DNA of 5,200 nucleotides. Origin: an uncultured Cellvibrio sp. (GTDB taxonomy: Bacteria > Pseudomonadota > Gammaproteobacteria > Pseudomonadales > Cellvibrionaceae). This document shows, in pieces, positions 1-5,200 of this stretch (position 1 is the first letter of the stretch; each line of letters begins with the position of its first letter). Under the pieces are notes generated by a model. The model was not told where the DNA came from. It worked only from the letters and a program-made list of their open reading frames with translations, and searched no databases. The position numbers were made by a program, and so were the translations under genes. The stretch spans positions 1 through 5,200 of the forward strand of contig CAMLRJ010000292.1 in assembly GCA_946482345.1 (NCBI GenBank). The letters run 5' to 3'.

Positions 1-136
1 CCAGATCATTATTTTTATGAACATCATTCCATTGAATTTCACAAACACTCTCCTTCCCCATCTGCCCTTCGATTCCTGCTTTACAAACCGGACAAGCTGA
101 ATTGTAGTAAATTTTTATTGCAGATTTATCAGTCAT
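1..136 (-). CDS. DCC (DUF393) family thiol-disulfide oxidoreductase, N-terminal part
   Basis: This is the first 45 codons of a gene that runs off the left edge of the window. I translated it by hand from the ATG at 136-134. It starts MTDKSAIKIYYNSACPVCKA. A short beta-strand followed by the C15-P-V-C18 pair is the N-terminal hallmark of DCC/DUF393 proteins, thioredoxin-fold-like proteins with a predicted thiol-disulfide exchange role. Here the usual 'YDGxCPxC' appears as 'YNSACPVC'. The stretch after it (IQWNDVH, residues 34-40) also fits the family. It has no signal peptide, so it is probably cytoplasmic. The start lies 3 bp past the TAA of the M28 peptidase gene, with only a weak G-rich stretch (GGATGG, inside the end of the upstream gene) as ribosome site, so translation is probably coupled to that gene. 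The family assignment is firm; substrate and partner are unknown. Confidence 0.85.
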   Translation of the reverse strand, partial: MTDKSAIKIYYNSACPVCKAGIEGQMGKESVCEIQWNDVHKNNDL

Positions 137-139
137 GAA

Positions 140-1117
140 TTACGCACCATCCAATTTCTGAATGTATTTAAATACGCCATAAACCACCTTTGCCATGGAT
201 TCATAATCAAGGCGATCATAAGTGTCGGTGGATTGGTGATATTCCTTATTTCGAAAAAATGCAGTATCAGTCACCATAACGGCAGGTAGATTTAAATCCC
301 AATAATTGCGGTGATCAGAAAAATCAACGCCCTGAACAAAAGAAGGAGCATTTATTGAATAGGACTCCAAATCCGTATAGTAATTGATAGTATTTTTTAA
401 ACTGCCTGCATCACTGGATAATAACTGCCCAACAACAGCAATATAATTACCCTGCTCTGGATAAAGGTATCGAAGAAAAGGAATTGGGAAACTTTGGCTT
501 TTCTCTTCATCAGTAAAATAACCGATCATTTCCAGCGAGATCATAAGCCTAACTGTTTTGTTGGCTATAGATCTGGAATGAACAAAACTTCCCATTTTGT
601 CACTTGCAAAATGTGGCGGCTCTTCACAAGTATAAGCAACCAACACCACTCGCTTCGATAATTGCGTCTTACTCAAAAGACGCCCCAATTCAATCAAACC
701 TGCTACTCCGCTTGCATTGTCGTCCGCACCGGGATGATCAGAATAGGCATCGTAGTGCGCACCTACAATAATAATGTCATCCGTATCCGGCCCAAAGTTT
801 GAGATCACATTTGAGAACTGCTCGCCATCAATTTCATAGGTTTGAAAATCAGTATTGGAATTGAATTGTTCAAAATGGGATTTGACATAATTCGCAGCCA
901 ATTTCAAATTCTGCGGGTGTGCAGAATCCCTCGGCAGGAAAGATTCACTCAATTCCTTGACATAATCCCTCAATCGATTTTTATCGACATGCAAAGATGT
1001 TTCGTCCTTAATTCCGGCAGTGTAATAAGGTCTTTTAATCAGATAAACCAAAGCACTGCAAATTAAGGCAAGAAGCAGAAAAATACTGATGATTGATTTT
1101 AGGATTTTGGATTTCAC
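140..1117 (-). CDS. M28 family zinc metallopeptidase, membrane-anchored or exported
   Basis: A 325-aa predicted co-catalytic zinc exopeptidase of family M28 (aminopeptidase-like). A Lys-rich start and a hydrophobic segment (about residues 9-27) form a signal anchor or uncleaved signal peptide, so the catalytic domain should be periplasmic. Family motifs occur in order: GAHYDA (H121 zinc ligand, D123), GADDNASG (D132 bridging ligand), CEEPP (E165 general base, E166 ligand), SLEMIGY (E196 at the position that is Asp in the Aeromonas enzyme), SDHRNYW (268-274), and YHQSTDT (H294, last ligand) followed by DRLDYESMA. All catalytic residues are present and the length is normal, so it looks active. 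The start codon is GTG; an in-frame TAA lies three codons upstream and no ATG lies near the N-terminus, so this start is well fixed. The ribosome site is weak (AAAGGG, about 12 bases upstream). The DCC gene follows after 3 bp. Substrate specificity cannot be read from the sequence. Confidence 0.92.
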   Translation of the reverse strand: MKSKILKSIISIFLLLALICSALVYLIKRPYYTAGIKDETSLHVDKNRLRDYVKELSESFLPRDSAHPQNLKLAANYVKSHFEQFNSNTDFQTYEIDGEQFSNVISNFGPDTDDIIIVGAHYDAYSDHPGADDNASGVAGLIELGRLLSKTQLSKRVVLVAYTCEEPPHFASDKMGSFVHSRSIANKTVRLMISLEMIGYFTDEEKSQSFPIPFLRYLYPEQGNYIAVVGQLLSSDAGSLKNTINYYTDLESYSINAPSFVQGVDFSDHRNYWDLNLPAVMVTDTAFFRNKEYHQSTDTYDRLDYESMAKVVYGVFKYIQKLDGA

Positions 1118-1188
1118 TAAAAATTATTACCCTTTAATCGTAAGCAAATACCAAGCTAGCAGTTAGTTACTTCACATGATTGACAACA

Positions 1189-1485
1189 CTAATTAATATA
1201 CGATTTAAAACAGGAAGATATTTTTATTTGTGTATTTGAAATAGCTTTCTTCCTGAGGTCAGCATATTCAGCCAGCGATTTGTCATTACGATAGCTAAGA
1301 AACTCTTTCTCACTGGGAAATTCAAGAATATGAACCTCCTCTCCCGTGCCATCAGAAAACCGACTTGTCTCGAATGCCGCAACGATACCACCTTGATACT
1401 TTGCCATGACTTTCACAGCAACTTTCTCAAATTCAGAAAGAGCATCAAAGTTGTTAACATCTAAAATCACAACTATCTTTATCAT
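1189..1485 (-). CDS. DUF1330-like dimeric alpha/beta-barrel protein
   Basis: A 98-aa protein with no signal peptide, presumably cytoplasmic. The layout is a beta-strand (IKIVVILDV), a helix with FEKVAVKVMAKY, a GG turn at residues 32-33, a strand containing VHILEFPS, a helix, then a 'sLAEYADLRKKA' region and a final strand (TQIKIS). This matches the ferredoxin-like fold of DUF1330 and related dimeric alpha/beta-barrel proteins, in which a 'k-y-G-G' turn, a 'v-i-l-e-F-p-s' strand and a conserved late 'LR' recur. The family has no settled biochemical role. The ATG at 1485-1483 is 13 bp downstream of the stop of the small secreted gene, with no clear Shine-Dalgarno, so translation probably depends on the gene before it. 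Residues after about 90, including a cysteine, look like an extra tail. The fold is likely; membership of DUF1330 rather than a sister family is less certain. Confidence 0.72.
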   Translation of the reverse strand: MIKIVVILDVNNFDALSEFEKVAVKVMAKYQGGIVAAFETSRFSDGTGEEVHILEFPSEKEFLSYRNDKSLAEYADLRKKAISNTQIKISSCFKSYIN

Positions 1486-1498
1486 TTTGAATACATAT

Positions 1499-1828
1499 TT
1501 ATTTTATATACAGCCACCCCCAATCACTTGCATCGGATAAAATGCTTGGCTTGCCGATGTAACAACCTTTTGTTTTTACTTGTACTACAGAACCTGATGC
1601 TTTGGCAGCTAGCGCGAGTGAAAGTATTTTTTCTCTTATTGGGCTGTCAGGCGGAATAACAACTTGTTCACTCGGGCAACCTGGTTCCTCAATAACCTTG
1701 TCAAGACCAAAAAACACCACATTGTTACTATTTGTTCCGACATAGATTACTTTGGCATCTATTATTGGCCCAGCCAATACGATTGCGGAACTAAAATATA
1801 CGAAACCTGCAAAAATAATTTTTTTCAT
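1499..1828 (-). CDS. Small secreted protein with two cysteines, unknown function
   Basis: A 109-aa protein with a clear Sec signal peptide: KK at positions 2-3, a hydrophobic core, and likely cleavage after VLA at residue 19. The mature protein would be about 90 aa and periplasmic or secreted. It has two short beta-type segments (AKVIYVGTNSNNVVFFGLD), a GC motif with C51, a helix rich in Ala and Leu (EKILSLALAAKASG, residues 67-79), a strand leading to a second GC motif with C89, and a terminal DWGWLYIK. C51 and C89 probably form a disulfide. The order 'helix of LALAAKASG, strand, GCY, ...DWGWLY' resembles small periplasmic hypotheticals related to the subtilase-cytotoxin B-subunit (SubB) fold; this is recall, not a search result. 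The start has a good ribosome site (AGGA, 7 bases before the ATG). It is the first gene of a probable two-gene transcript. Confidence 0.8.
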   Translation of the reverse strand: MKKIIFAGFVYFSSAIVLAGPIIDAKVIYVGTNSNNVVFFGLDKVIEEPGCPSEQVVIPPDSPIREKILSLALAAKASGSVVQVKTKGCYIGKPSILSDASDWGWLYIK

Positions 1829-1868
1829 GATAATCCTGTTTTTATGAACAATTTAAGACACAACGGCG

Positions 1869-1898
1869 ACTATATATCTCCACCACAAGCGATTACAA
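1869..1898 (-). promoter_or_regulatory. Candidate sigma-70 promoter for the small secreted gene
   Basis: On the minus strand TTGTAA (1898-1893) lies 18 bp before TATAGT (1874-1869); the overlapping TATATA (1876-1871) gives a 16-bp spacing. This places the transcription start about 30-40 bases upstream of the ATG at 1828. The match is fair rather than perfect, and the call rests on spacing and location only. Confidence 0.35.
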
Positions 1899-1930
1899 CT
1901 ATGCATCTGGCTCCCCGTCTCACCAAATCT

Positions 1931-2065
1931 ATCGTCATACCTGCGAACAGTCACATGGAAGTGATGTAGTAGAGCAATGCAGGAGTAATTGCCGAGACAG
2001 GTATCCAGCCGTTAAAAAATTTCAACAATCAAGAAATGGATTCGCGCCTTCGAGGGAATGACGAT
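1931..2065. repeat. Degenerate palindromic intergenic repeat (MITE/REP-like) with terminal inverted repeats
   Basis: The left end (1931-1947, ATCGTCATACCTGCGAA) and the reverse complement of the right end (2065-2049, ATCGTCATTCCCTCGAA) agree at 14 of 17 positions. Inside are two sub-palindromes. ATACCTG (1937-1943) pairs with CAGGTAT (1998-2004). ATTC (2040-2043) pairs with GAAT (2056-2059) around a CCTTCG loop. The halves look like decayed forms of the 'CGTCATTCCCGCGAAGGCGGGAATCC' type of repeat found between genes in many proteobacteria; that link is from general knowledge. There is no coding capacity, so any mobility would need a transposase in trans. It ends 4 bp from the stop of the glycosyltransferase gene and may affect the 3' end of that transcript. 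Confidence 0.65.
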
Positions 2066-2069
2066 CTCA

Positions 2070-3284
2070 TTATTGTTTCTCTGGAAAAAATCTATCCACC
2101 GCCAACTTCACTGCATCTGCAACCTGCAATCGCTCTGGATGGCGCGATAATAATTTTTTAATTTCTTCACGATAAGGTTCACTGTTATCGAGCAGGCTGT
2201 TGAAGATTCGGATCATGTCTTCGACGCCAGATATTTTTTCTATCAGCACACCAAAACCTGCTTCCTGTATTTTTTTACCTGTGAGCAATTGCTCCAATTG
2301 AATCGGCAGAACAACCATAGGGTTTCCAGCTATGAGTGATTCCTTGCAGGAAGATGCGTTGCCGTGTCCGACGAATAAATCCACGCTGCTCATGGCACTT
2401 TGAAGATCCACCAACTCAGTGCTGAATTGAAATCTGTCACTCACGTAAGGTGTAAACAGTTGTGGCGAGGCTTTGGGGCAAGCAATAAAAACGCTCGCTT
2501 TACAACGCGCCAATGCAGAAATCAACATTGCTATATGCGGATAACCCGGTTTCAAATAAGCGAGGATTCGGGGACGTTCTTCGCTAATAAAACCTACGGG
2601 CGAATCAACCAGTTTCGATGTGGGACCAACACAATAATCCGCATTTTTTCTTTTTTCTCCATAGAGGTCGAGCTCAGGAAAAGTGCTGATGACAACACGA
2701 TCAACTGCAAATAATTCAGTCAAATGACTCAATTCATTTCTACCGCGTCTTCTCAGCAATATGTTGATTTGCTCCAACACTCTTAATTCCTGACGAGCGA
2801 TTAACTGATCATCCTGTGGGTACGGTCGCCAATCAACAATAGGATCACCCGCAACCGGGTCGGCAAAGCCACTGCCCACCATAATTTTGGGCAGTGAATT
2901 GTGATGCAATGCGAGCATCGCGGTAGGCGCATAATCAAAAATCACGAGATCAGGTTTAACCAGTTCGATAATTGATTCCCATGCTTGCAGCAAACAATCG
3001 AGTGGATCAGCTTCGAGATAACCCATGCACAAAAGCGTATCAGCCAGGCAAGCAATCGGGCGTTGCATAGTGATTTTGGGCAACCATATTGGAGCCTGTA
3101 ATAATTTTGCTTGAGTATCACTGAAGAATGGATAAGCGCGGGATAAGTCTTTTAAAACCAAAACAAGGTGGTGTCCGTCTAATTCCAGTGTTTTGACTAT
3201 TGCGGAAAAACGCGAAATATGACCCAATTCACCGCCGATTTCCCAGGCACACAAAATGGTTTTTCCTGACTTTTGTTTTGTCAT
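2070..3284 (-). CDS. GT1/UGT-like (GT-B fold) glycosyltransferase
   Basis: A 404-aa cytoplasmic protein with the two-domain layout of UGT/MGT-type glycosyltransferases, which move a sugar from a nucleotide donor to an acceptor. The N-terminal acceptor domain opens with a strand and glycine-rich turn, GGELGHISRF (residues 17-26); H22 sits where the catalytic base of GT1 enzymes lies. KPDLVIFDYAP (110-120) is a typical Rossmann strand. The C-terminal donor domain carries FVGHGNASSCKESLIAG (304-320), then NPMVVLPIQLEQ (321-332), equivalent to the family's 'HGGxgTxxEaLxxGxPxvxxPxxxDQ' signature. H307, E315, P322, E331 and Q332 are kept, but the usual second Gly is N309. There is no signal peptide or membrane segment. 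The ATG at 3284 has a good ribosome site (AGAGG, 5 bases upstream). It is a single gene, divergent from the autotransporter. Acceptor and sugar are unknown. Confidence 0.85.
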   Translation of the reverse strand: MTKQKSGKTILCAWEIGGELGHISRFSAIVKTLELDGHHLVLVLKDLSRAYPFFSDTQAKLLQAPIWLPKITMQRPIACLADTLLCMGYLEADPLDCLLQAWESIIELVKPDLVIFDYAPTAMLALHHNSLPKIMVGSGFADPVAGDPIVDWRPYPQDDQLIARQELRVLEQINILLRRRGRNELSHLTELFAVDRVVISTFPELDLYGEKRKNADYCVGPTSKLVDSPVGFISEERPRILAYLKPGYPHIAMLISALARCKASVFIACPKASPQLFTPYVSDRFQFSTELVDLQSAMSSVDLFVGHGNASSCKESLIAGNPMVVLPIQLEQLLTGKKIQEAGFGVLIEKISGVEDMIRIFNSLLDNSEPYREEIKKLLSRHPERLQVADAVKLAVDRFFPEKQ

Positions 3285-3318
3285 TTACGCCTCTGTTTTT
3301 AAATAGGTATCTTGAATC

Positions 3319-3348
3319 ATTATGTTTACTTTTTACTTTCATCAGCAA
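3319..3348 (-). promoter_or_regulatory. Candidate sigma-70 promoter for the glycosyltransferase gene
   Basis: On the minus strand CATAAT (3324-3319, five of six matches to TATAAT) is preceded at 18 bp by TTGCTG (3348-3343, weak -35). This would give a leader of roughly 30 bases before the ATG at 3284. The -10 match is good and the -35 is poor. The site overlaps the 5' leader of the divergent autotransporter gene. Confidence 0.4.
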
Positions 3349-3371
3349 TCCTAAAAAAGGACATTACTATT

Positions 3372-4901
3372 ATGAAATCACTACACGCTCTTCCTCTTCT
3401 GTTACTCGCCGCCATTCAGGACGCGAATGCTATTGCTACGGGTAATCCCGATTCCAGAACAATGCTTCAAGGCACTGGCTCGATTACGATTGATGTGTTG
3501 GCGAACGATACATCATCCATCGCCAATAGCGATTTGTTTATTGAAACTTACGATACGACTTCTGCAGGATATGGTTCTGTGGTGCTGAATGATGACGACA
3601 CCCTGACCTACACACCACCAAGCGAAAATTTCACCGGCACTGATACATTTACCTATTTTGTAACTGATGACTCCGGATATGGTAACCAAACTGTAGTGAC
3701 CATTGAGGTGATTGAAGGAATCGCACTTGATACGCTTGTCACCGGCTCCAGAAATAGATCTGTGGCCACCATGTTGGGCGAAGCCTGTAACGCTGAGGGC
3801 GTTTCCAATGCACTTGGCAGCAGCTGCAGCCAGTTTTCATCACAAGTGGGCGAAGGCGGCAACCTTGATAGCCTGATCGCCAATATTGCACCTGATGAAG
3901 CGCTTATCCAACGCAGTTTGATGTCAGAAAACAATCGCAACCGAACATCGCGCCTATATCAAAGCATTTCGCACATGCAATCCGGCAGTCCCGCCAGCCT
4001 GAGCATTAATAATCGGTCGCTACCTTCCAACGGAACAGGTGGCGGCGCCGGTGACGGTTTTAGCTCTCCCTGGACACTGTTGAGCTCAATACAAACCGAG
4101 CGCTTTGAGCATGACCAAACCAGTAAAGAAGCAGGATATGAATCCAAATCTGTCGGTGCATTACTCGGATTGGGTTATCGCGTCGATAGAAAACTCAGCT
4201 TGGGTGTCGCCTTGGACTGGTCATCATACGAAGTCGATTTTGCCTCCAAGGGTGGCAATATGGACTCGGATATTTACAGCCTGACCACATTCTTGTCCTA
4301 CTACAACGGTCCTATTCACTGGGATCTGCAAGCAGGTTACGCCTCTGCTGACACACAAGCGAAGCGTGTATTTGATTTCCCTGCACCAGCAGTAGCGAAC
4401 AGTGATTACGGTAGCGATCAGTTAAGTTTAAGCACCCAACTGGAATGGGCATGGCAACCCGGCGCCTGGACTTTGAAACCTTTTGCCCGTCTTGATTATC
4501 TGCAAACCAATGTTGATGCTTTTTCTGAAACCGGTGATTCCGTCTGGAATATGTCAGCAGGTAAACAAAAATACACGCTGTTAAATAGCAGCTTGGGTTT
4601 TGATACTTCCTACACTGCAACCACATCCTGGGGCGTTGTAATTCCGGGAATCCGATTCAGTGCAATTAACCAAAATGATTTGGATAGCGATGCAGTGAAT
4701 TTCCAACTCATCGACGCTGGAAGTTTGGGCAATTTCAAGTTAAGCACAGATTCACCTGATAGCAGATTTTACGAGTGGAGCCTGAACACAGCCTTCATAC
4801 TGAAAAATGGTGTTTCTACTTTTATCTCAGGTCGTGTAGTCAGTGATTACGACAATGCCAGTGCGTATCAAGTTGCAGGTGGTATTAACTTTGAGTTTTG
4901 A
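3372..4901 (+). CDS. Autotransporter with an Ig/cadherin-like passenger domain
   Basis: A 509-aa outer-membrane protein. I chose the ATG at 3372: it has AAGGA 10 bases upstream and directly begins a signal peptide (K2, core LPLLLLAAI, likely cleavage after ANA at residue 20). The frame stays open upstream to a TTG at 3312, but the 20 extra residues would sit in front of the signal peptide. Residues about 24-116 form one bacterial Ig/cadherin-like domain of the tandem-repeat type (IDVLAND; GSVVLNDDDTLTYTP; FTGTDTFTYFVTDD; VVTIEV). Residues 117-230 form a linker with C139 and C152, probably disulfide-bonded, a segment like that before many autotransporter barrels (IAPDEALIQRSL), and a Gly-rich stretch (GTGGGAGDG). 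From about 233 to the end is an autotransporter beta-domain with alternating strands, ending in GGINFEF with the C-terminal Phe expected for Bam recognition. There is no beta-helical passenger. A role in adhesion is inference. Confidence 0.88.
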   Translation: MKSLHALPLLLLAAIQDANAIATGNPDSRTMLQGTGSITIDVLANDTSSIANSDLFIETYDTTSAGYGSVVLNDDDTLTYTPPSENFTGTDTFTYFVTDDSGYGNQTVVTIEVIEGIALDTLVTGSRNRSVATMLGEACNAEGVSNALGSSCSQFSSQVGEGGNLDSLIANIAPDEALIQRSLMSENNRNRTSRLYQSISHMQSGSPASLSINNRSLPSNGTGGGAGDGFSSPWTLLSSIQTERFEHDQTSKEAGYESKSVGALLGLGYRVDRKLSLGVALDWSSYEVDFASKGGNMDSDIYSLTTFLSYYNGPIHWDLQAGYASADTQAKRVFDFPAPAVANSDYGSDQLSLSTQLEWAWQPGAWTLKPFARLDYLQTNVDAFSETGDSVWNMSAGKQKYTLLNSSLGFDTSYTATTSWGVVIPGIRFSAINQNDLDSDAVNFQLIDAGSLGNFKLSTDSPDSRFYEWSLNTAFILKNGVSTFISGRVVSDYDNASAYQVAGGINFEF

Positions 4902-4922
4902 TTTTGGTTTATTAATCCTGTG

Positions 4923-4959
4923 AAAAAGAAAAGCCCCGACTCGCGGGGCTTTTCTTTTT
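4923..4959. terminator. Bidirectional rho-independent terminator
   Basis: A perfect 16-bp inverted repeat: the arm at 4923-4938 (AAAAAGAAAAGCCCCG) pairs with 4944-4959 around a 5-base loop (ACTCG). The GC-rich core followed by CTTTTCTTTTT makes a strong intrinsic terminator on the plus strand, 21 bases after the autotransporter stop. Read on the minus strand it has the same core and T-rich tail, so it can also end a convergent transcript from the right. Confidence 0.93.
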
Positions 4960-4984
4960 GGGATATTTAATTTTGTTAAAAAAA

Positions 4985-5200
4985 TCACATGCCAAGTAAT
5001 GGTAAATTTTTTATTTTATGGTACCTGAGAGACAAGGAAACACACGTTTTAAACTCCGTTAGTGGCAGCGTTTCAGAAAGAGAAAATATTACTTCTCGAT
5101 TCCCTTCATACCGAAAAACATTCCCGAAGACCTCTTTAAAAGTTTCCACCAGTGAGGTTTTACAATTGAAATAGACCGACAACTGATTAGGAAATTTTGG
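4985..5200 (-). CDS. Probable 3' end of an unidentified gene (partial at right edge)
   Basis: The minus-strand frame is open from the window edge to a TGA at 4987-4985, giving 71 residues. It ends in SLSLRYHKIKNLPLLGM, and the segment before it (FKEVFGNVFRYEGNREVIFS) reads like a folded alpha/beta domain of mixed composition. A TTG at 5182 could be a start but lacks a ribosome site, so I take this as the C-terminus of a longer gene. Its stop lies 25 bp from the bidirectional terminator, as expected for a gene convergent with the autotransporter. I do not recognise the family. The opposite strand also has a 61-codon ATG frame (4989-5174), so coding on the minus strand is likely but not proven. 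Confidence 0.5.
   Translation of the reverse strand, partial: PKFPNQLSVYFNCKTSLVETFKEVFGNVFRYEGNREVIFSLSETLPLTEFKTCVSLSLRYHKIKNLPLLGM

Noticed and set aside
842..1066. Plus-strand frame of 74 codons
   Set aside because: It lies entirely within the M28 peptidase gene on the other strand, has no family resemblance, and is best explained as a shadow frame.
1118..1188. Possible separate promoter or terminator between the DUF1330-like gene and the M28 peptidase
   Set aside because: On the minus strand there is a TTGTCA (1186-1181) and a TACGAT-like box, but they are not well spaced with each other, and no GC-rich hairpin with a T-tract is present. Neither is supported well enough to list.
1664..1969. 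Plus-strand frame of 101 codons covering the secreted-protein start and part of the repeat
   Set aside because: It is antisense to the signal peptide region and runs into the palindromic repeat. The protein has no coherent domain pattern.
2400..2714. Plus-strand frame of 104 codons
   Set aside because: It sits inside the glycosyltransferase donor-domain coding region, which has a strong motif match on the minus strand.
3312..3371. Upstream TTG extension of the autotransporter by 20 codons
   Set aside because: The ATG at 3372 has its own ribosome site and starts directly at a proper signal peptide; the extension would displace it.
3653..4147. Two minus-strand frames (3653-3940 and 3959-4147)
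   Set aside because: Both are antisense to the linker and early barrel of the autotransporter and show no recognisable protein features.
4312..4626. Minus-strand frame of 104 codons
   Set aside because: It is antisense to the autotransporter barrel, whose alternating strand pattern continues without break through this interval.
4989..5174. Plus-strand ATG frame of 61 codons after the terminator
   Set aside because: It has no Shine-Dalgarno and starts 30 bp past a strong terminator. The minus-strand frame, open to the edge and ending next to the terminator, fits better. It cannot be fully excluded.

Overview
The window looks like a chromosomal stretch from a Gram-negative bacterium, most likely a gammaproteobacterium. 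This rests on Sec signal peptides, an outer-membrane autotransporter barrel, Shine-Dalgarno sites, moderate-to-low GC and a proteobacterial type of palindromic intergenic repeat. A Cellvibrio-like or marine relative is a guess; nothing here fixes the genus.

Left block (1-1828, all minus strand, AT-rich). Reading in the direction of transcription: a small secreted protein with two cysteines (1828-1499); 13 bp later a 98-aa DUF1330-like dimeric alpha/beta-barrel protein (1485-1189); after about 70 bp a membrane-anchored or exported M28 zinc peptidase with a GTG start (1117-140); and 3 bp later the start of a DCC/DUF393 thiol-disulfide oxidoreductase that runs off the left edge (136-1). The last two are almost certainly co-transcribed. 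The first two are very probably one transcript, which may read on into the peptidase because no terminator is visible between them.

Middle (1829-2069). This non-coding gap holds a candidate promoter for the small secreted gene and a degenerate palindromic repeat of about 135 bp (1931-2065). The repeat has 17-bp imperfect terminal inverted repeats and ends 4 bp from the stop codon of the next gene.

Right block (2070-4959). A GT1/UGT-like glycosyltransferase (minus, 3284-2070) is divergent from a 509-aa autotransporter (plus, 3372-4901). The autotransporter is built from a signal peptide, one cadherin/Ig-like domain, a linker with two cysteines and a C-terminal beta-barrel. The two genes share an 87-bp promoter region. 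A strong bidirectional intrinsic terminator (4923-4959) follows the autotransporter gene. Beyond it, a minus-strand frame open to the right edge (5200-4985) is probably the 3' end of a convergent gene that I cannot identify.

How they work together: the M28 peptidase and DCC protein form a tight pair of unknown joint role. The glycosyltransferase/autotransporter pair may be functionally linked, for example through surface modification, but only gene order supports this. I see no phage, CRISPR, toxin-antitoxin or defence system. The most unusual item is the autotransporter with an Ig-like domain in place of a long beta-helical passenger.
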